Assembly: GCF_943914015.1 (NCBI RefSeq)
Contig: NZ_CALUAK010000026.1
Coordinates: 1-27,978 of the forward strand
DNA: 27,978 nucleotides
Direction of reading: 5' to 3'
From: an uncultured Corynebacterium sp.
GTDB taxonomy: Bacteria; Actinomycetota; Actinomycetes; Mycobacteriales; Mycobacteriaceae
The notes under the pieces: generated by a model
What the model was told of the DNA's origin: nothing
Seen by the model: the letters and a program-made list of their open reading frames with translations, nothing else
Database searches by the model: none
Shown here: piece after piece, positions 1 to 6,730 of the stretch
Layout: each line of letters starts with the position of its first letter
How positions within the stretch are numbered: position 1 is the first letter of the stretch
Position numbers and translations under genes: made by a program

Positions 1-231
1 AATCGATGGGAGCCGTTGGAACCAGTGCCGATAATGCGTTTGCTTCAGTCGTTTAGCTCCACGTTGAAAAGAGAGGTACTTCAGGATCGGAAAACCTTTG
101 CAAACCAGCTTGAATGCCGCAGACAAGTGTTCCGGTGGTGTGCCCGCTACAACACATCCAGGCGCCACAGTTGGTGTGGCTATGAGACCCCGAACACTTT
201 CGAGGAGAAACAGATGTACCGCGTCGCCTAA
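1..231 (+). pseudogene. IS3-family transposase (OrfB) C-terminal remnant, frameshifted
   Basis: This is the 3' end of an IS3-type DDE transposase (integrase core) gene, entering from the left edge. Up to about position 44 the third frame reads VGTSADNAFA, the usual IS3 OrfB motif before the catalytic Glu region. That frame then hits a stop at 54-56. The first frame carries on with QSFSSTLKRE, then a Tyr-Asn-x-x-Arg-Arg-x-His segment and a GYETP motif, and ends in TAA at 229-231. A one-base insertion near 45 accounts for the break, so the product would not be made. The family assignment rests on recognised C-terminal motifs. The rest of the element lies outside the window. A frameshift from sequencing error cannot be excluded. 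Confidence 0.75.
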
Positions 232-297
232 CCACGTCTGCTAAGATCAAACCCAATTAATTTTTCACCCCAGGTGTCCACATCCATGGGGTCGGGT
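1..297 (+). mobile_element. Right-hand end of an IS3-like insertion sequence
   Basis: The transposase remnant is followed by about 65 bp of noncoding sequence. Homology of the neighbouring ECF S-component frame begins abruptly at about 299, so the right end of the element should lie near 295-298. The stretch 268-298 (cacc, gtgtccac, ccatggggtcgggtc) resembles a terminal inverted repeat, but the partner end is outside the window and the exact boundary is inferred. The element appears to have removed or separated the 5' end of the S-component gene. Confidence 0.45.
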
Positions 298-298
298 C

Positions 299-996
299 CG
301 GCCCCTGTTTGTCAACCCATCATCGCCGCTTGCTGGAGAGCCGGCCGCCACCGTCTACTTCGCGCTGATAATCCCGTTGCTCATTGTCGCGGTGATTGTG
401 GAAATCACCAACGGCGGGCTCGACGTGCGGGCGCTGGCGGTGCTCGGCGTGCTCACTGCGGTCGGTGCCGCCGTGCGACCACTCGGTGCCGGCGCAGCAG
501 GCTTCGAATCCGTATTCTTCGTCCTCATCCTCGGCGGCCGGGTGTTCGGTCCCGCCTTCGGATTCCTCCTTGGTGCGACCGTGTTGTTCACCTCGGCGCT
601 TCTCACCGGTGGGGTGGGGCCGTGGCTTCCGTACCAGATGCGGGCTGTTGCGTGGGTCGGCTTCGGCGCAGGACTTCTCCCCGTAACGAAGGGAAAGGCG
701 GAAATCGCCACACTGGTTGCCTATGGTGCGGTGTCCGCCCTTGGGTACGGCATGGTAATGCCATCGGCCTGGAAACCGTTGTCTCCATGGTCCCCGGTGC
801 CCCGGTGATGGAGAACCTGCACCGCTTCCTCATCTTCTGTCTCACCACCTCGCTTGGTTGGGATCTGGGACGCGCCTTGTTTACCGGCATCCTCCTCGCC
901 GTAACCGGTACCCCTTTGCTCGCTGCCTTGCGCCGCGCTGCCCGGCGCGCCGCGTTTGATGCGAAGCCTTCCTTCGACCCCGCACCAGCCACGTGA
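299..996 (+). pseudogene. Decayed ECF transporter S component (membrane substrate-binding subunit)
   Basis: In intact form this would be an integral membrane S component that binds a vitamin or similar substrate and docks to an EcfA/EcfT energising module. One frame (299 to about 757) encodes transmembrane segments with the recognisable strings VRPLGAGAAGFESVFF, GRVFGPAFGFLLGAT and TGGVGPWLPYQM. This frame ends at 808 in unrelated residues. Homology resumes in another frame from about 765 with VPGAPVMENLHRFL and TSLGWDLGRALFTG and ends at TGA 994-996. The junction at about 755-768 lacks perhaps 10-20 residues of the family, so a small deletion plus frameshift is likely. There is no start codon or N-terminal segment, because the reading frame runs into the insertion-sequence end. 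No EcfA or EcfT gene follows. The 240-residue frame 274-996 is therefore real only in its last third. Confidence 0.65.
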
Positions 997-1039
997 CCAG
1001 AAATATGCTGGTGGTATTAGTTGCGGAACCGTACCGCGG

Positions 1040-1058
1040 ACAAATAACACTTATTTGT
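1040..1058. promoter_or_regulatory. Perfect 19-bp inverted repeat upstream of glmM
   Basis: ACAAATAACACTTATTTGT has 8-bp perfect arms around a 3-bp centre and is AT-rich in GC-rich surroundings. No T-run follows it, which argues against a terminator for the decayed upstream gene. A candidate -35 (TTGCGG, 1021-1026) lies 18 bp before TAACAC (1045-1050), so the repeat could cover a -10 region. The binding protein is unknown. Confidence 0.45.
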
Positions 1059-1120
1059 GCCTCTCGTAGGAGCGTTACTTGTGGGGCTACGAGCAGCAGC
1101 ACGTTGTAACATATGTGCTT

Positions 1121-2464
1121 ATGGCTCGACTTTTTGGAACAGACGGAGTTCGCGGACTGGCGAACAAAACCTTAACGGCACCGCTGGCGCTGCGCTTGGG
1201 CGCGGCAGCAGCGCACGTCCTCACCCGCGATGCGGATACAACAAAGCGGCGCCCCGTCGCCGTCGTTGGTCGCGATCCCCGCGTCTCCGGTGAGATGCTC
1301 GCCGCAGCGCTGTCGGCAGGCATGGCTAGCCAGGGCGTCGACGTCCTCCGCGTGGGCATCATTCCCACCCCGGCCGTCGCCTTCCTTACCGATGACTACG
1401 ACGCCGACATGGGTGTCGTGATCTCTGCCTCCCACAACCCGATGCCCGACAATGGCATCAAGTTCTTCTCCCGCGGCGGGCATAAGCTTCCCGACGCTGT
1501 CGAGGACGAAATCGAGCAGGTCATGCAGACCCTCCCCGATGACGGGCCGACCGGCCACTCCATCGGCAAGGTCATCGAAGAGGCCCCTGACGCCCAGGAG
1601 CGCTACCTCGACCACCTCGCTGAGTGCATCGAGGCCGACCTGTCCGGCATTACCGTCGTTGTTGACTGCGCCAACGGTGCAGCCAGCAAGGTAGCCCCCG
1701 AGGCGTACAAGAACGCCGGGGCCACCGTCATCCCGATGTACAACACGCCGGATTCCTACAACATCAACGAACACTGCGGTTCCACCCACATCGACAAGCT
1801 CCAGGCCGCGGTCGTCGAGCACGGCGCAGACCTGGGCATCGCCCACGATGGCGACGCAGACCGCTGCCTTGCCGTCGACAAGAACGGCACCGTCGTGGAT
1901 GGCGACCAGATCATGGCCATCATCGCCACCGCCATGAAGGACAGCGGCGACCTGAAGGAAAACACCCTCGTCGCCACCGTGATGAGCAACCTTGGCCTGA
2001 AGCTGGCCATGAACGAGCACGGCATCGACCTCAAGACCACAAAGGTGGGCGACCGCTACGTGCTCGAGGAGCTTCGCGCCAGCGACCTGAGCCTCGGCGG
2101 CGAGCAGTCCGGCCACATCGTCTTCCCCGACTGGGGAACCACCGGTGATGGCCTTCTCACCGGCCTGTCCCTCATGGCACGCATGGCAGAAACCGGCAAG
2201 CCACTTCACGAGCTTGCTTCCATCATGACGGTGCTGCCGCAGGTTCTCGTTAACGTCCCCGTTTCCGATAAGGCAGCGATCGCAGATTCCGCACAGGTCA
2301 AGGAAGCCGTCGCCGTTGCCGAGGAAGAACTCGGCAAGGCAGGGCGCGTTCTCCTGCGCCCGTCCGGCACCGAAGAGCTGTTCCGCGTCATGGTGGAAGC
2401 ACCCGATGAAGCAACCGCCCGCAAGATTGCCGGTCGCCTCGCTGCTGTTGTCGCCGATGTCTAA
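1121..2464 (+). CDS. glmM: Phosphoglucosamine mutase GlmM
   Basis: GlmM converts glucosamine-6-phosphate to glucosamine-1-phosphate in the cytosol, on the route to UDP-GlcNAc for peptidoglycan. The 447-aa product has the family's usual length and the alpha-D-phosphohexomutase domain order. It starts MARLFGTDGVRG. The phosphoserine loop ISASHNP has Ser104 as the catalytic residue. The metal loop is DGDADR (243-248), the sugar-binding loop is GGEQSG (326-331), and the phosphate-binding loop is RPSGTEE (413-419). I chose ATG 1121 because family members begin at this MARLFGTDG. It has no Shine-Dalgarno, but TAACAT at 1107-1112 suits a leaderless transcript. An in-frame TTG at 1079 with AGGAG six bases upstream would add 14 residues and is a real alternative. 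An inverted repeat (1040-1058) lies upstream and a long hairpin follows the gene. Confidence 0.97.
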   Translation: MARLFGTDGVRGLANKTLTAPLALRLGAAAAHVLTRDADTTKRRPVAVVGRDPRVSGEMLAAALSAGMASQGVDVLRVGIIPTPAVAFLTDDYDADMGVVISASHNPMPDNGIKFFSRGGHKLPDAVEDEIEQVMQTLPDDGPTGHSIGKVIEEAPDAQERYLDHLAECIEADLSGITVVVDCANGAASKVAPEAYKNAGATVIPMYNTPDSYNINEHCGSTHIDKLQAAVVEHGADLGIAHDGDADRCLAVDKNGTVVDGDQIMAIIATAMKDSGDLKENTLVATVMSNLGLKLAMNEHGIDLKTTKVGDRYVLEELRASDLSLGGEQSGHIVFPDWGTTGDGLLTGLSLMARMAETGKPLHELASIMTVLPQVLVNVPVSDKAAIADSAQVKEAVAVAEEELGKAGRVLLRPSGTEELFRVMVEAPDEATARKIAGRLAAVVADV

Positions 2465-2490
2465 CTAAAAATTTTCCGTTCGGGGGAACC

Positions 2491-2541
2491 ACAGGCCACT
2501 GTCACACCGTCTAAGAAATAGACGGCATGACAGCGGCCTGT
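2491..2541 (+). terminator. Long hairpin after glmM
   Basis: Three stacked helices pair 2491-2497 with 2535-2541, 2499-2504 with 2528-2533, and 2507-2513 with 2519-2525. Small internal mismatches separate them and the apical loop is five bases. The stem totals 20 base pairs. Only a weak, mixed 'attcgtt' follows instead of a T-run, so it may be a non-canonical terminator or a processing or stability hairpin rather than a classic intrinsic terminator. Confidence 0.6.
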
Positions 2542-2620
2542 ATTCGTTATCATGCCTCCGCCCGTCGCCTGCCCAGTCGCGCCGGGTGCCGACACCGGAA
2601 ACGAACCACCAGGGGGAAAC

Positions 2621-2926
2621 ATGGAAATTGATACTGAAGAAAGCCTGCGCGCTCTTCGGCGCTTTAGCGATGAGCTGGAGGCGTTCATCGACGACGTGAA
2701 AAACAGCGAACCGACGATTACGTCGGATGTGCTGGGAGAAGCCTTCACCGACAAGGCCCGCACCATTGCCCTTCAGCTGCGGGCCATCCAGTACGAAAAC
2801 CTGGGCCGTTCCATCACACTCATCAACGCGGCCAAGAAAGCGCAAGCTCAGATTGTGGAACTGCGGAGCCAGGAGAGCGTGAACGCAGGTGCGCTGGGAG
2901 CTATTGACGTGAAGGGAGGACGCTAA
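2621..2926 (+). CDS. Small helical protein, first gene of an unrecognised three-gene cassette
   Basis: I do not recognise this 101-aa protein. It looks soluble and almost entirely alpha-helical: an acidic N-terminus, then a segment rich in Leu, Ile, Lys and Gln (about residues 5-85) that could form a helical hairpin. It has no Cys, Trp, signal peptide or membrane segment. The start is ATG 2621 with AGGGGG four bases upstream; an upstream in-frame ATG at 2552 lacks a site and sits on the glmM hairpin's flank. The stop codon overlaps the next gene's start (TAATG at 2924-2928), so the two are probably translationally coupled. The size and hairpin-like composition recall WXG100/ESAT-6 proteins, but no WxG motif is present, so this is only a resemblance. 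Confidence 0.8.
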   Translation: MEIDTEESLRALRRFSDELEAFIDDVKNSEPTITSDVLGEAFTDKARTIALQLRAIQYENLGRSITLINAAKKAQAQIVELRSQESVNAGALGAIDVKGGR

Positions 2927-4476
2927 TGGCCGGTGCAGGAGCATACAAGGAAGCAGCGGACACGATGACCCGCGTGTCCGGCGGGTTGTGGGTGCCGAAG
3001 CCCACGGCAGAAGAAGTAGAGGAAAAGACCTCGCGCACCCGCGGTGCAAAATACGGGGTTTTCCGTCGGGGAGCGGCGATGCTCCGCCCGCGCAACCGGC
3101 GCAGCAAGGAAGGTATCCTTTCGTACGTTTTCGAGATGATTTTCACCATGATCTTCTTCTCGCTCCTCGGCAGCGTTGGCGGTTTGGTCAGTCGTGGCTT
3201 GGAAAAACTGTTCAATCGATCCAAGGAAAGCGAGCAGGACTCGGACGATGCCGGCAGGGAGGCCGAGGAAGTCGGGGATACTGCGGAAGAAATTGATAAG
3301 GACGCGGCCGAGGAGATTCTTCGGGTCACCCGCGAGACCAACGAGATTGTCAAAAAGCTTGCGGTGGCCCTTGGCAACGCGAACCGTGACGACGATCCCG
3401 AGGCCTACGATGCGTGCGTGCGGGCTGGTGGCCAGCTTGTCGACGCAACCGGCGAGTGCGTCTTAAACCTCTGCCAGTCGCGCGACGAGTCCCTCGAAGC
3501 CTGCTACGACACGTTCATTGAATCAAACAAGCAGCGCGCAGGTGTCAGCGACGCTATGGCCGCAGCAGGGGACTGCCCGACACCTGCGGTGGTCTGCCAC
3601 ACGGAGACGGCACCGTCAGCCTGCCCGCCGGAGCAGCCCGCACCGCCTGCACCAGTGACAACAGCGGCGCCACCTGCGTCATCCGCGCCACCGGTGAAGC
3701 CCGTTTCCGTCGACCCGCCGGCGCCTGCACCGGCACCGGCACCGGCTCCCGCGCCTGCACCTGCGCCGTCCACCCCGACGACATCGGCACCACCGGAGCC
3801 CCCGCAGCCAGTGCGAACACCGGCCCAAGAAAAGAAGTCAACCCCTGCAGCGGCCGGTGCGACGACGGTGAACGTCACCGTCAACTGTGACTGCGATGGG
3901 AACGAGACAGTGGAGAAGAACGACACTCGCCGCGTCGTACCCGCCGACGCAGGTGACACGCACCAGCGCGAAGAGCGTCTCCAGCACGTGCAGGAGGTCA
4001 CCGAACCGCCGTGCGAGCACGAGGACCGCCCAGACGAACCTGCCGAGACCCCGAAGCCTGAGGACGACATCACACCGGCGCCGTCGGGGATTCTCGCAGG
4101 GCTGCTTGGTGTGGGTGTGGGAATCATCATCGCCGAATTCCTGCACAATAACCTCGGAGACCTGCTCAACGGGTTGATCACGGAAACCACGGAGGCACCA
4201 CCGGTGGAACCGGTCGCCGAGCAGAAGCCCATGCCCGAGCCTGCACCAGCACCACAGCCCGATCCGGCGCCTGCTCCGGCACCAACACCGGCACCGGCGC
4301 CTGCACCCGCGCCCGCAGCACCTGTATGCCCCACACCGCCACCGGCGCCCAGCGCTGATCCCGCACCGGCCGGCCCCTCGGTGGCTACGGGGGCACCGAC
4401 CTCACCAGGTGTTGCCTCCTCCACGCCACCGCCCATGCGGCACGCCGGCGGGGCACGAAAGGCAGGTGCCTGGTGA
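2926..4476 (+). CDS. Two-pass membrane protein with Cys-rich and Pro-Ala-repeat segments
   Basis: The 516-aa protein is of unknown function. Residues 39-61 are strongly basic and precede a hydrophobic segment (about 65-88), which places the N-terminus in the cytosol by the positive-inside rule. The roughly 300-residue loop that follows should then be outside. It contains an acidic helical stretch (98-150), at least ten Cys (164, 178, 183, 193, 217, 224, 233, 321, 323, 363), and a Pro-Ala dipeptide tract at about 265-281. A second glycine-rich membrane segment spans about 387-405. A second Pro-Ala tract (about 438-465) and a Pro-rich basic tail end the protein. Pro-Ala tracts of this kind often span the cell wall. 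The start overlaps the previous stop, and the stop overlaps the next start (TGATG). The repeats lower confidence in exact length if the assembly slipped. Confidence 0.85.
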   Translation: MAGAGAYKEAADTMTRVSGGLWVPKPTAEEVEEKTSRTRGAKYGVFRRGAAMLRPRNRRSKEGILSYVFEMIFTMIFFSLLGSVGGLVSRGLEKLFNRSKESEQDSDDAGREAEEVGDTAEEIDKDAAEEILRVTRETNEIVKKLAVALGNANRDDDPEAYDACVRAGGQLVDATGECVLNLCQSRDESLEACYDTFIESNKQRAGVSDAMAAAGDCPTPAVVCHTETAPSACPPEQPAPPAPVTTAAPPASSAPPVKPVSVDPPAPAPAPAPAPAPAPAPSTPTTSAPPEPPQPVRTPAQEKKSTPAAAGATTVNVTVNCDCDGNETVEKNDTRRVVPADAGDTHQREERLQHVQEVTEPPCEHEDRPDEPAETPKPEDDITPAPSGILAGLLGVGVGIIIAEFLHNNLGDLLNGLITETTEAPPVEPVAEQKPMPEPAPAPQPDPAPAPAPTPAPAPAPAPAAPVCPTPPPAPSADPAPAGPSVATGAPTSPGVASSTPPPMRHAGGARKAGAW

Positions 4477-4682
4477 TGAGTGCGTACGAAGAAATCAAGG
4501 AGAGTTACCACCAGAAAGTGATCGGCAACCTGCGCACCTTCGAACAGGCAGTGAGCAAAGCAACGCAGGAACTGACGGCTGCCCAGGCGGGTAAGCGGAA
4601 ACGCGTCGGCGGTGCCAGCACGCCGCCTCCTGTCACACGGCGTCGCAGTGGCCGAGGCCCGGTTCGCTCCGTGCTGTCATAA
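4476..4682 (+). CDS. Small basic protein, third gene of the cassette
   Basis: This 68-aa protein has an N-terminal helix (residues 1-38) with mixed charge and a Pro/Arg-rich tail (about 42-68) carrying RRRSGRG-type basic clusters. It has no signal peptide or membrane segment. ATG 4476 overlaps the preceding TGA; GTG 4473 immediately before it is an alternative that adds one residue. An AAAGGCAGG stretch at 4458-4466 can serve as ribosome-binding sequence. The basic tail could bind nucleic acid, lipid headgroups or an acidic partner, such as the acidic segment of the neighbouring membrane protein. None of this can be settled from sequence. The stop lies 4 bp before the terminator of the convergent hydrolase gene. 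Confidence 0.75.
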   Translation: MSAYEEIKESYHQKVIGNLRTFEQAVSKATQELTAAQAGKRKRVGGASTPPPVTRRRSGRGPVRSVLS

Positions 4683-4717
4683 AAAACCGTGGCCGACGGA
4701 AATACCGCCGGCCACGG
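4681..4717 (-). terminator. Intrinsic terminator of the minus-strand hydrolase gene
   Basis: CCGTGGCCG (4687-4695) pairs with CGGCCACGG (4709-4717). An inner CGG/CCG pair closes a five-base loop, AAATA on the plus strand. The six A residues at 4681-4686 become a T-run after the stem on the minus strand, so this is a classic terminator for the gene ending at 4756. It may also serve the plus-strand cassette, whose stop codon lies in the A-run. Confidence 0.88.
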
Positions 4718-4755
4718 GAGGCTCAGGAAGGTCTAAAGCACGTACAGGGACAAAT

Positions 4756-5613
4756 TTAGGAGCGCTTGAGAATAGCGGAGGTGTCCACCTTCTCAATATC
4801 GGCGCGGTCTGCCAGCGCCTCATGGGTGAGGTAGGAGACGTTCTTAGCCTCAGCAGCAAACTCCGAGAACCGGGAGTACTTCTTCTGCCCATCGAGCTGG
4901 TGCAGAAGGAAGCCGGTGACGAGGCCACGGATATTCTCCTGTGCGGAGGTCTGGGGCAGCCCCAGGCCAACAAGTAGCTGGAGGAAAAAGCCCTCAGCAA
5001 AGCCGAGCTGGTTGCCGTTGGAAATCTGGCGGTAGGCAACGTCGCTGCCCCAGTTGAAGGCCACCTTTGCAGGGTTACCCGCATCCATGAGGCCGTTGGT
5101 CTCCGAATCGATGATGAGGCCGGGCACAGTCATGTGCTTGGCGGCCTCGTAATTGGACGGGCTCGTCACGGCGGGGAAGATCCCGGCCACAGCCTTGGCC
5201 TGCGGGTTATCAAGTGCTGCGAGGATCGCCGCGCCACCGCCCATACCGTGGCCGACAAGACCCAGCTTCTTGGAAGAAACCGTCACATTACCGCTGCCGA
5301 GCTTGACACCGGCGAGTACCTGGAGTGCGGTTTGGAGATCGGCTGCGAAGCCACGGTGGTTGGGGGTAAAGCCCGACTCCGTATCCGGAGCAGCAACGGC
5401 GATGCCCCAGCTAGCCAGGTGGCGCAGGGTTGCGTGATACTGCTTGAGCCCCAGCATCCAGTCATGCCCGAACGCAACGCCGGGAACTCCCGCCCCCTCA
5501 GCGGGTGTGTAAACCTTGCCGGGCAGGCCGGCGAAATCGAGGTCGCCAACGAGAACGCGGTGCGGGCCACGCTTGGACAATACGGACAATTGCTTCTTTA
5601 GATTTTCAGCCAC
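4756..5613 (-). CDS. Alpha/beta-hydrolase-like protein with Gly at the nucleophile position
   Basis: The 285-aa product resembles dienelactone-hydrolase or chlorophyllase-type alpha/beta hydrolases. It has GVAFGHDW (45-52) at the oxyanion region, a VAAPDTESG strand-loop (73-81), and the nucleophile elbow GLVGHGMGGGAA (118-129). The elbow normally reads G-x-S-x-G; here the codon for residue 123 is GGT, giving Gly. Ordinary Ser-dependent hydrolysis is therefore not expected unless another residue serves. The protein has no clear signal peptide from the chosen start. I chose GTG 5613 because the sequence becomes protein-like there (AENLKKQLS) and TATCCT lies six bases upstream, as in leaderless corynebacterial transcripts. 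A longer frame opens at 5667. The gene stands alone, convergent with the three-gene cassette. Confidence 0.85.
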   Translation of the reverse strand: MAENLKKQLSVLSKRGPHRVLVGDLDFAGLPGKVYTPAEGAGVPGVAFGHDWMLGLKQYHATLRHLASWGIAVAAPDTESGFTPNHRGFAADLQTALQVLAGVKLGSGNVTVSSKKLGLVGHGMGGGAAILAALDNPQAKAVAGIFPAVTSPSNYEAAKHMTVPGLIIDSETNGLMDAGNPAKVAFNWGSDVAYRQISNGNQLGFAEGFFLQLLVGLGLPQTSAQENIRGLVTGFLLHQLDGQKKYSRFSEFAAEAKNVSYLTHEALADRADIEKVDTSAILKRS

Positions 5614-5711
5614 GTAACCAGGATAGTGGATAAACGCACACAGTGAGGACCCCGTCCCGGCACCCACGCCTGAGCACCCATGTGGCCGAGGTAGGCCCTG
5701 ATGATGAATTC

Positions 5712-5747
5712 TTTAACGTTGTTAAATCGAGCAGCGTCAGGTACATT
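5712..5747 (+). promoter_or_regulatory. Promoter with overlapping inverted repeat upstream of the CAP gene
   Basis: A -35 TTGTTA (5719-5724) and a -10 TACATT (5742-5747) are separated by 17 bp, close to the sigma-A consensus spacing. TTTAACGTTGTTAAA (5712-5726), with 6-bp arms and a 3-bp centre, overlaps the -35 and could be a repressor site. The predicted leader of about 90 nt runs to the start at 5844. Confidence 0.5.
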
Positions 5748-5843
5748 GGCGACTATCTGTGTTGCCTGTGCTGCCCCCGCGGGCACGCGTCCGGTTAGCC
5801 GGTGGCCTTGCGCCGTTTCACGGGAGCACATGGTGGGTAACAC

Positions 5844-6629
5844 GTGGCAAGAAAGGCAGAAGACGACGTGGTGAAAAGGCACGGACACACACGGGGGACA
5901 CGCGTGGTTTCTGCTGCCACCGCCGCAACACTGCTGAGCACCACGCTGGTGGTCGTGCCTGGGATGAGCACCGCATCGGCGCAGGAACAGAACGCCTCGG
6001 CGCCGGCGGCCGGCTCCTCACAGGATCCGCTCGTCTCCTGGATGGAAAATACCGCGACGCAGCTCACCACGCTGCTCGTTGATTTTGCCGCCCGCGTCGG
6101 CGCACCCCAGCAGGTGCAGGATGCCATCCGTCGCGTCATTGTCGATCTCGTGGCCGTTGTCACCGGGTGGCAGGCTGTTAAGGGGATGTTCACGATCATC
6201 GATCGTCAGCGGGGACTGGATTCGCGGGCGGATATCGTCATCCGCAACGAGCGGGTGCTGTTTAACAAGATCAATGCGGAGCGCGAGCACCGCGGGCTGC
6301 CCGCGGTGCAGTGGGATGATGATGTCGCCTCTGGCGCGTTGAACTGGGCGGATCACCTCGTCCAGCAGTCGCCCGAAGGTCAGTCGCCGGCGCTTGTGCA
6401 CGAGGTTGACTCGTACTATTACAACCACGCCGGCGAGCTCCTCTTCGGCGGCCAGGGTTCGTGGGTGGATGCGGACCGCGCCTTTTCCGAGTGGATGAAT
6501 AGTCCCGGTCACCGCGCAGCACTCCTGCACGAGCCGCACCGCTACGCGGGTGTGGGGATTGTCCATCGTGGGGATAAGACGGTGATTGTCGTGCGGCTGT
6601 CCGATGTGCCTGGAGCGTTTTCTCGTTAG
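5844..6629 (+). CDS. Secreted CAP (SCP/PR-1-like) domain protein
   Basis: The 261-aa protein is probably exported by Sec: a basic n-region (RHGHTRGTR), a hydrophobic core (about 22-40) and an STASA cleavage-like site near residue 46. A helical linker (about 55-105) follows, then a CAP domain (about 112-255). Its motifs are FNKINAEREHRGLPAVQWD, the histidine-bearing LVHEVDSYYYNHAGELLF region (split here as LVHEV and NHAGELLF), and the signature WMNSPGHRAALL near 213-224. Bacterial CAP proteins act in the envelope, some as cell-wall or lipid-associated enzymes; the substrate is unknown here. There are no Cys, so there are no disulfides. The start is uncertain: GTG 5844 is used, while GTG 5868 or 5871 would still keep the signal peptide. 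Confidence 0.85.
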   Translation: MARKAEDDVVKRHGHTRGTRVVSAATAATLLSTTLVVVPGMSTASAQEQNASAPAAGSSQDPLVSWMENTATQLTTLLVDFAARVGAPQQVQDAIRRVIVDLVAVVTGWQAVKGMFTIIDRQRGLDSRADIVIRNERVLFNKINAEREHRGLPAVQWDDDVASGALNWADHLVQQSPEGQSPALVHEVDSYYYNHAGELLFGGQGSWVDADRAFSEWMNSPGHRAALLHEPHRYAGVGIVHRGDKTVIVVRLSDVPGAFSR

Positions 6630-6730
6630 GAACGCTCGCGCAGGGGGGCGTGGGGGAGTTCAACGGGGCGTCGACAAGTGGGGGAGGGCAATTAACCCTG
6701 CGGGGTAAATCGTGGCAAAATTCTGAAACT

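Noticed and set aside
274..996. 240-residue plus-strand protein as one intact gene
   Set aside because: Only its last third matches the S-component family; the first part is an out-of-frame reading of the IS end and of the true S-component frame.
1172..2209. 345-codon minus-strand frame covering glmM
   Set aside because: Antisense shadow of a clear GlmM gene, with no family features or ribosome-binding site.
2621..2926. True WXG100/ESAT-6 protein
   Set aside because: Size and helicity fit, but there is no WxG motif and no Trp at all, and no ESX ATPase is in the window.
3504..4511. Gly/Ala-rich 335-codon minus-strand frame resembling a PE_PGRS-type protein
   Set aside because: The Gly-Ala richness is simply the complement of the plus-strand Pro-Ala repeat codons.
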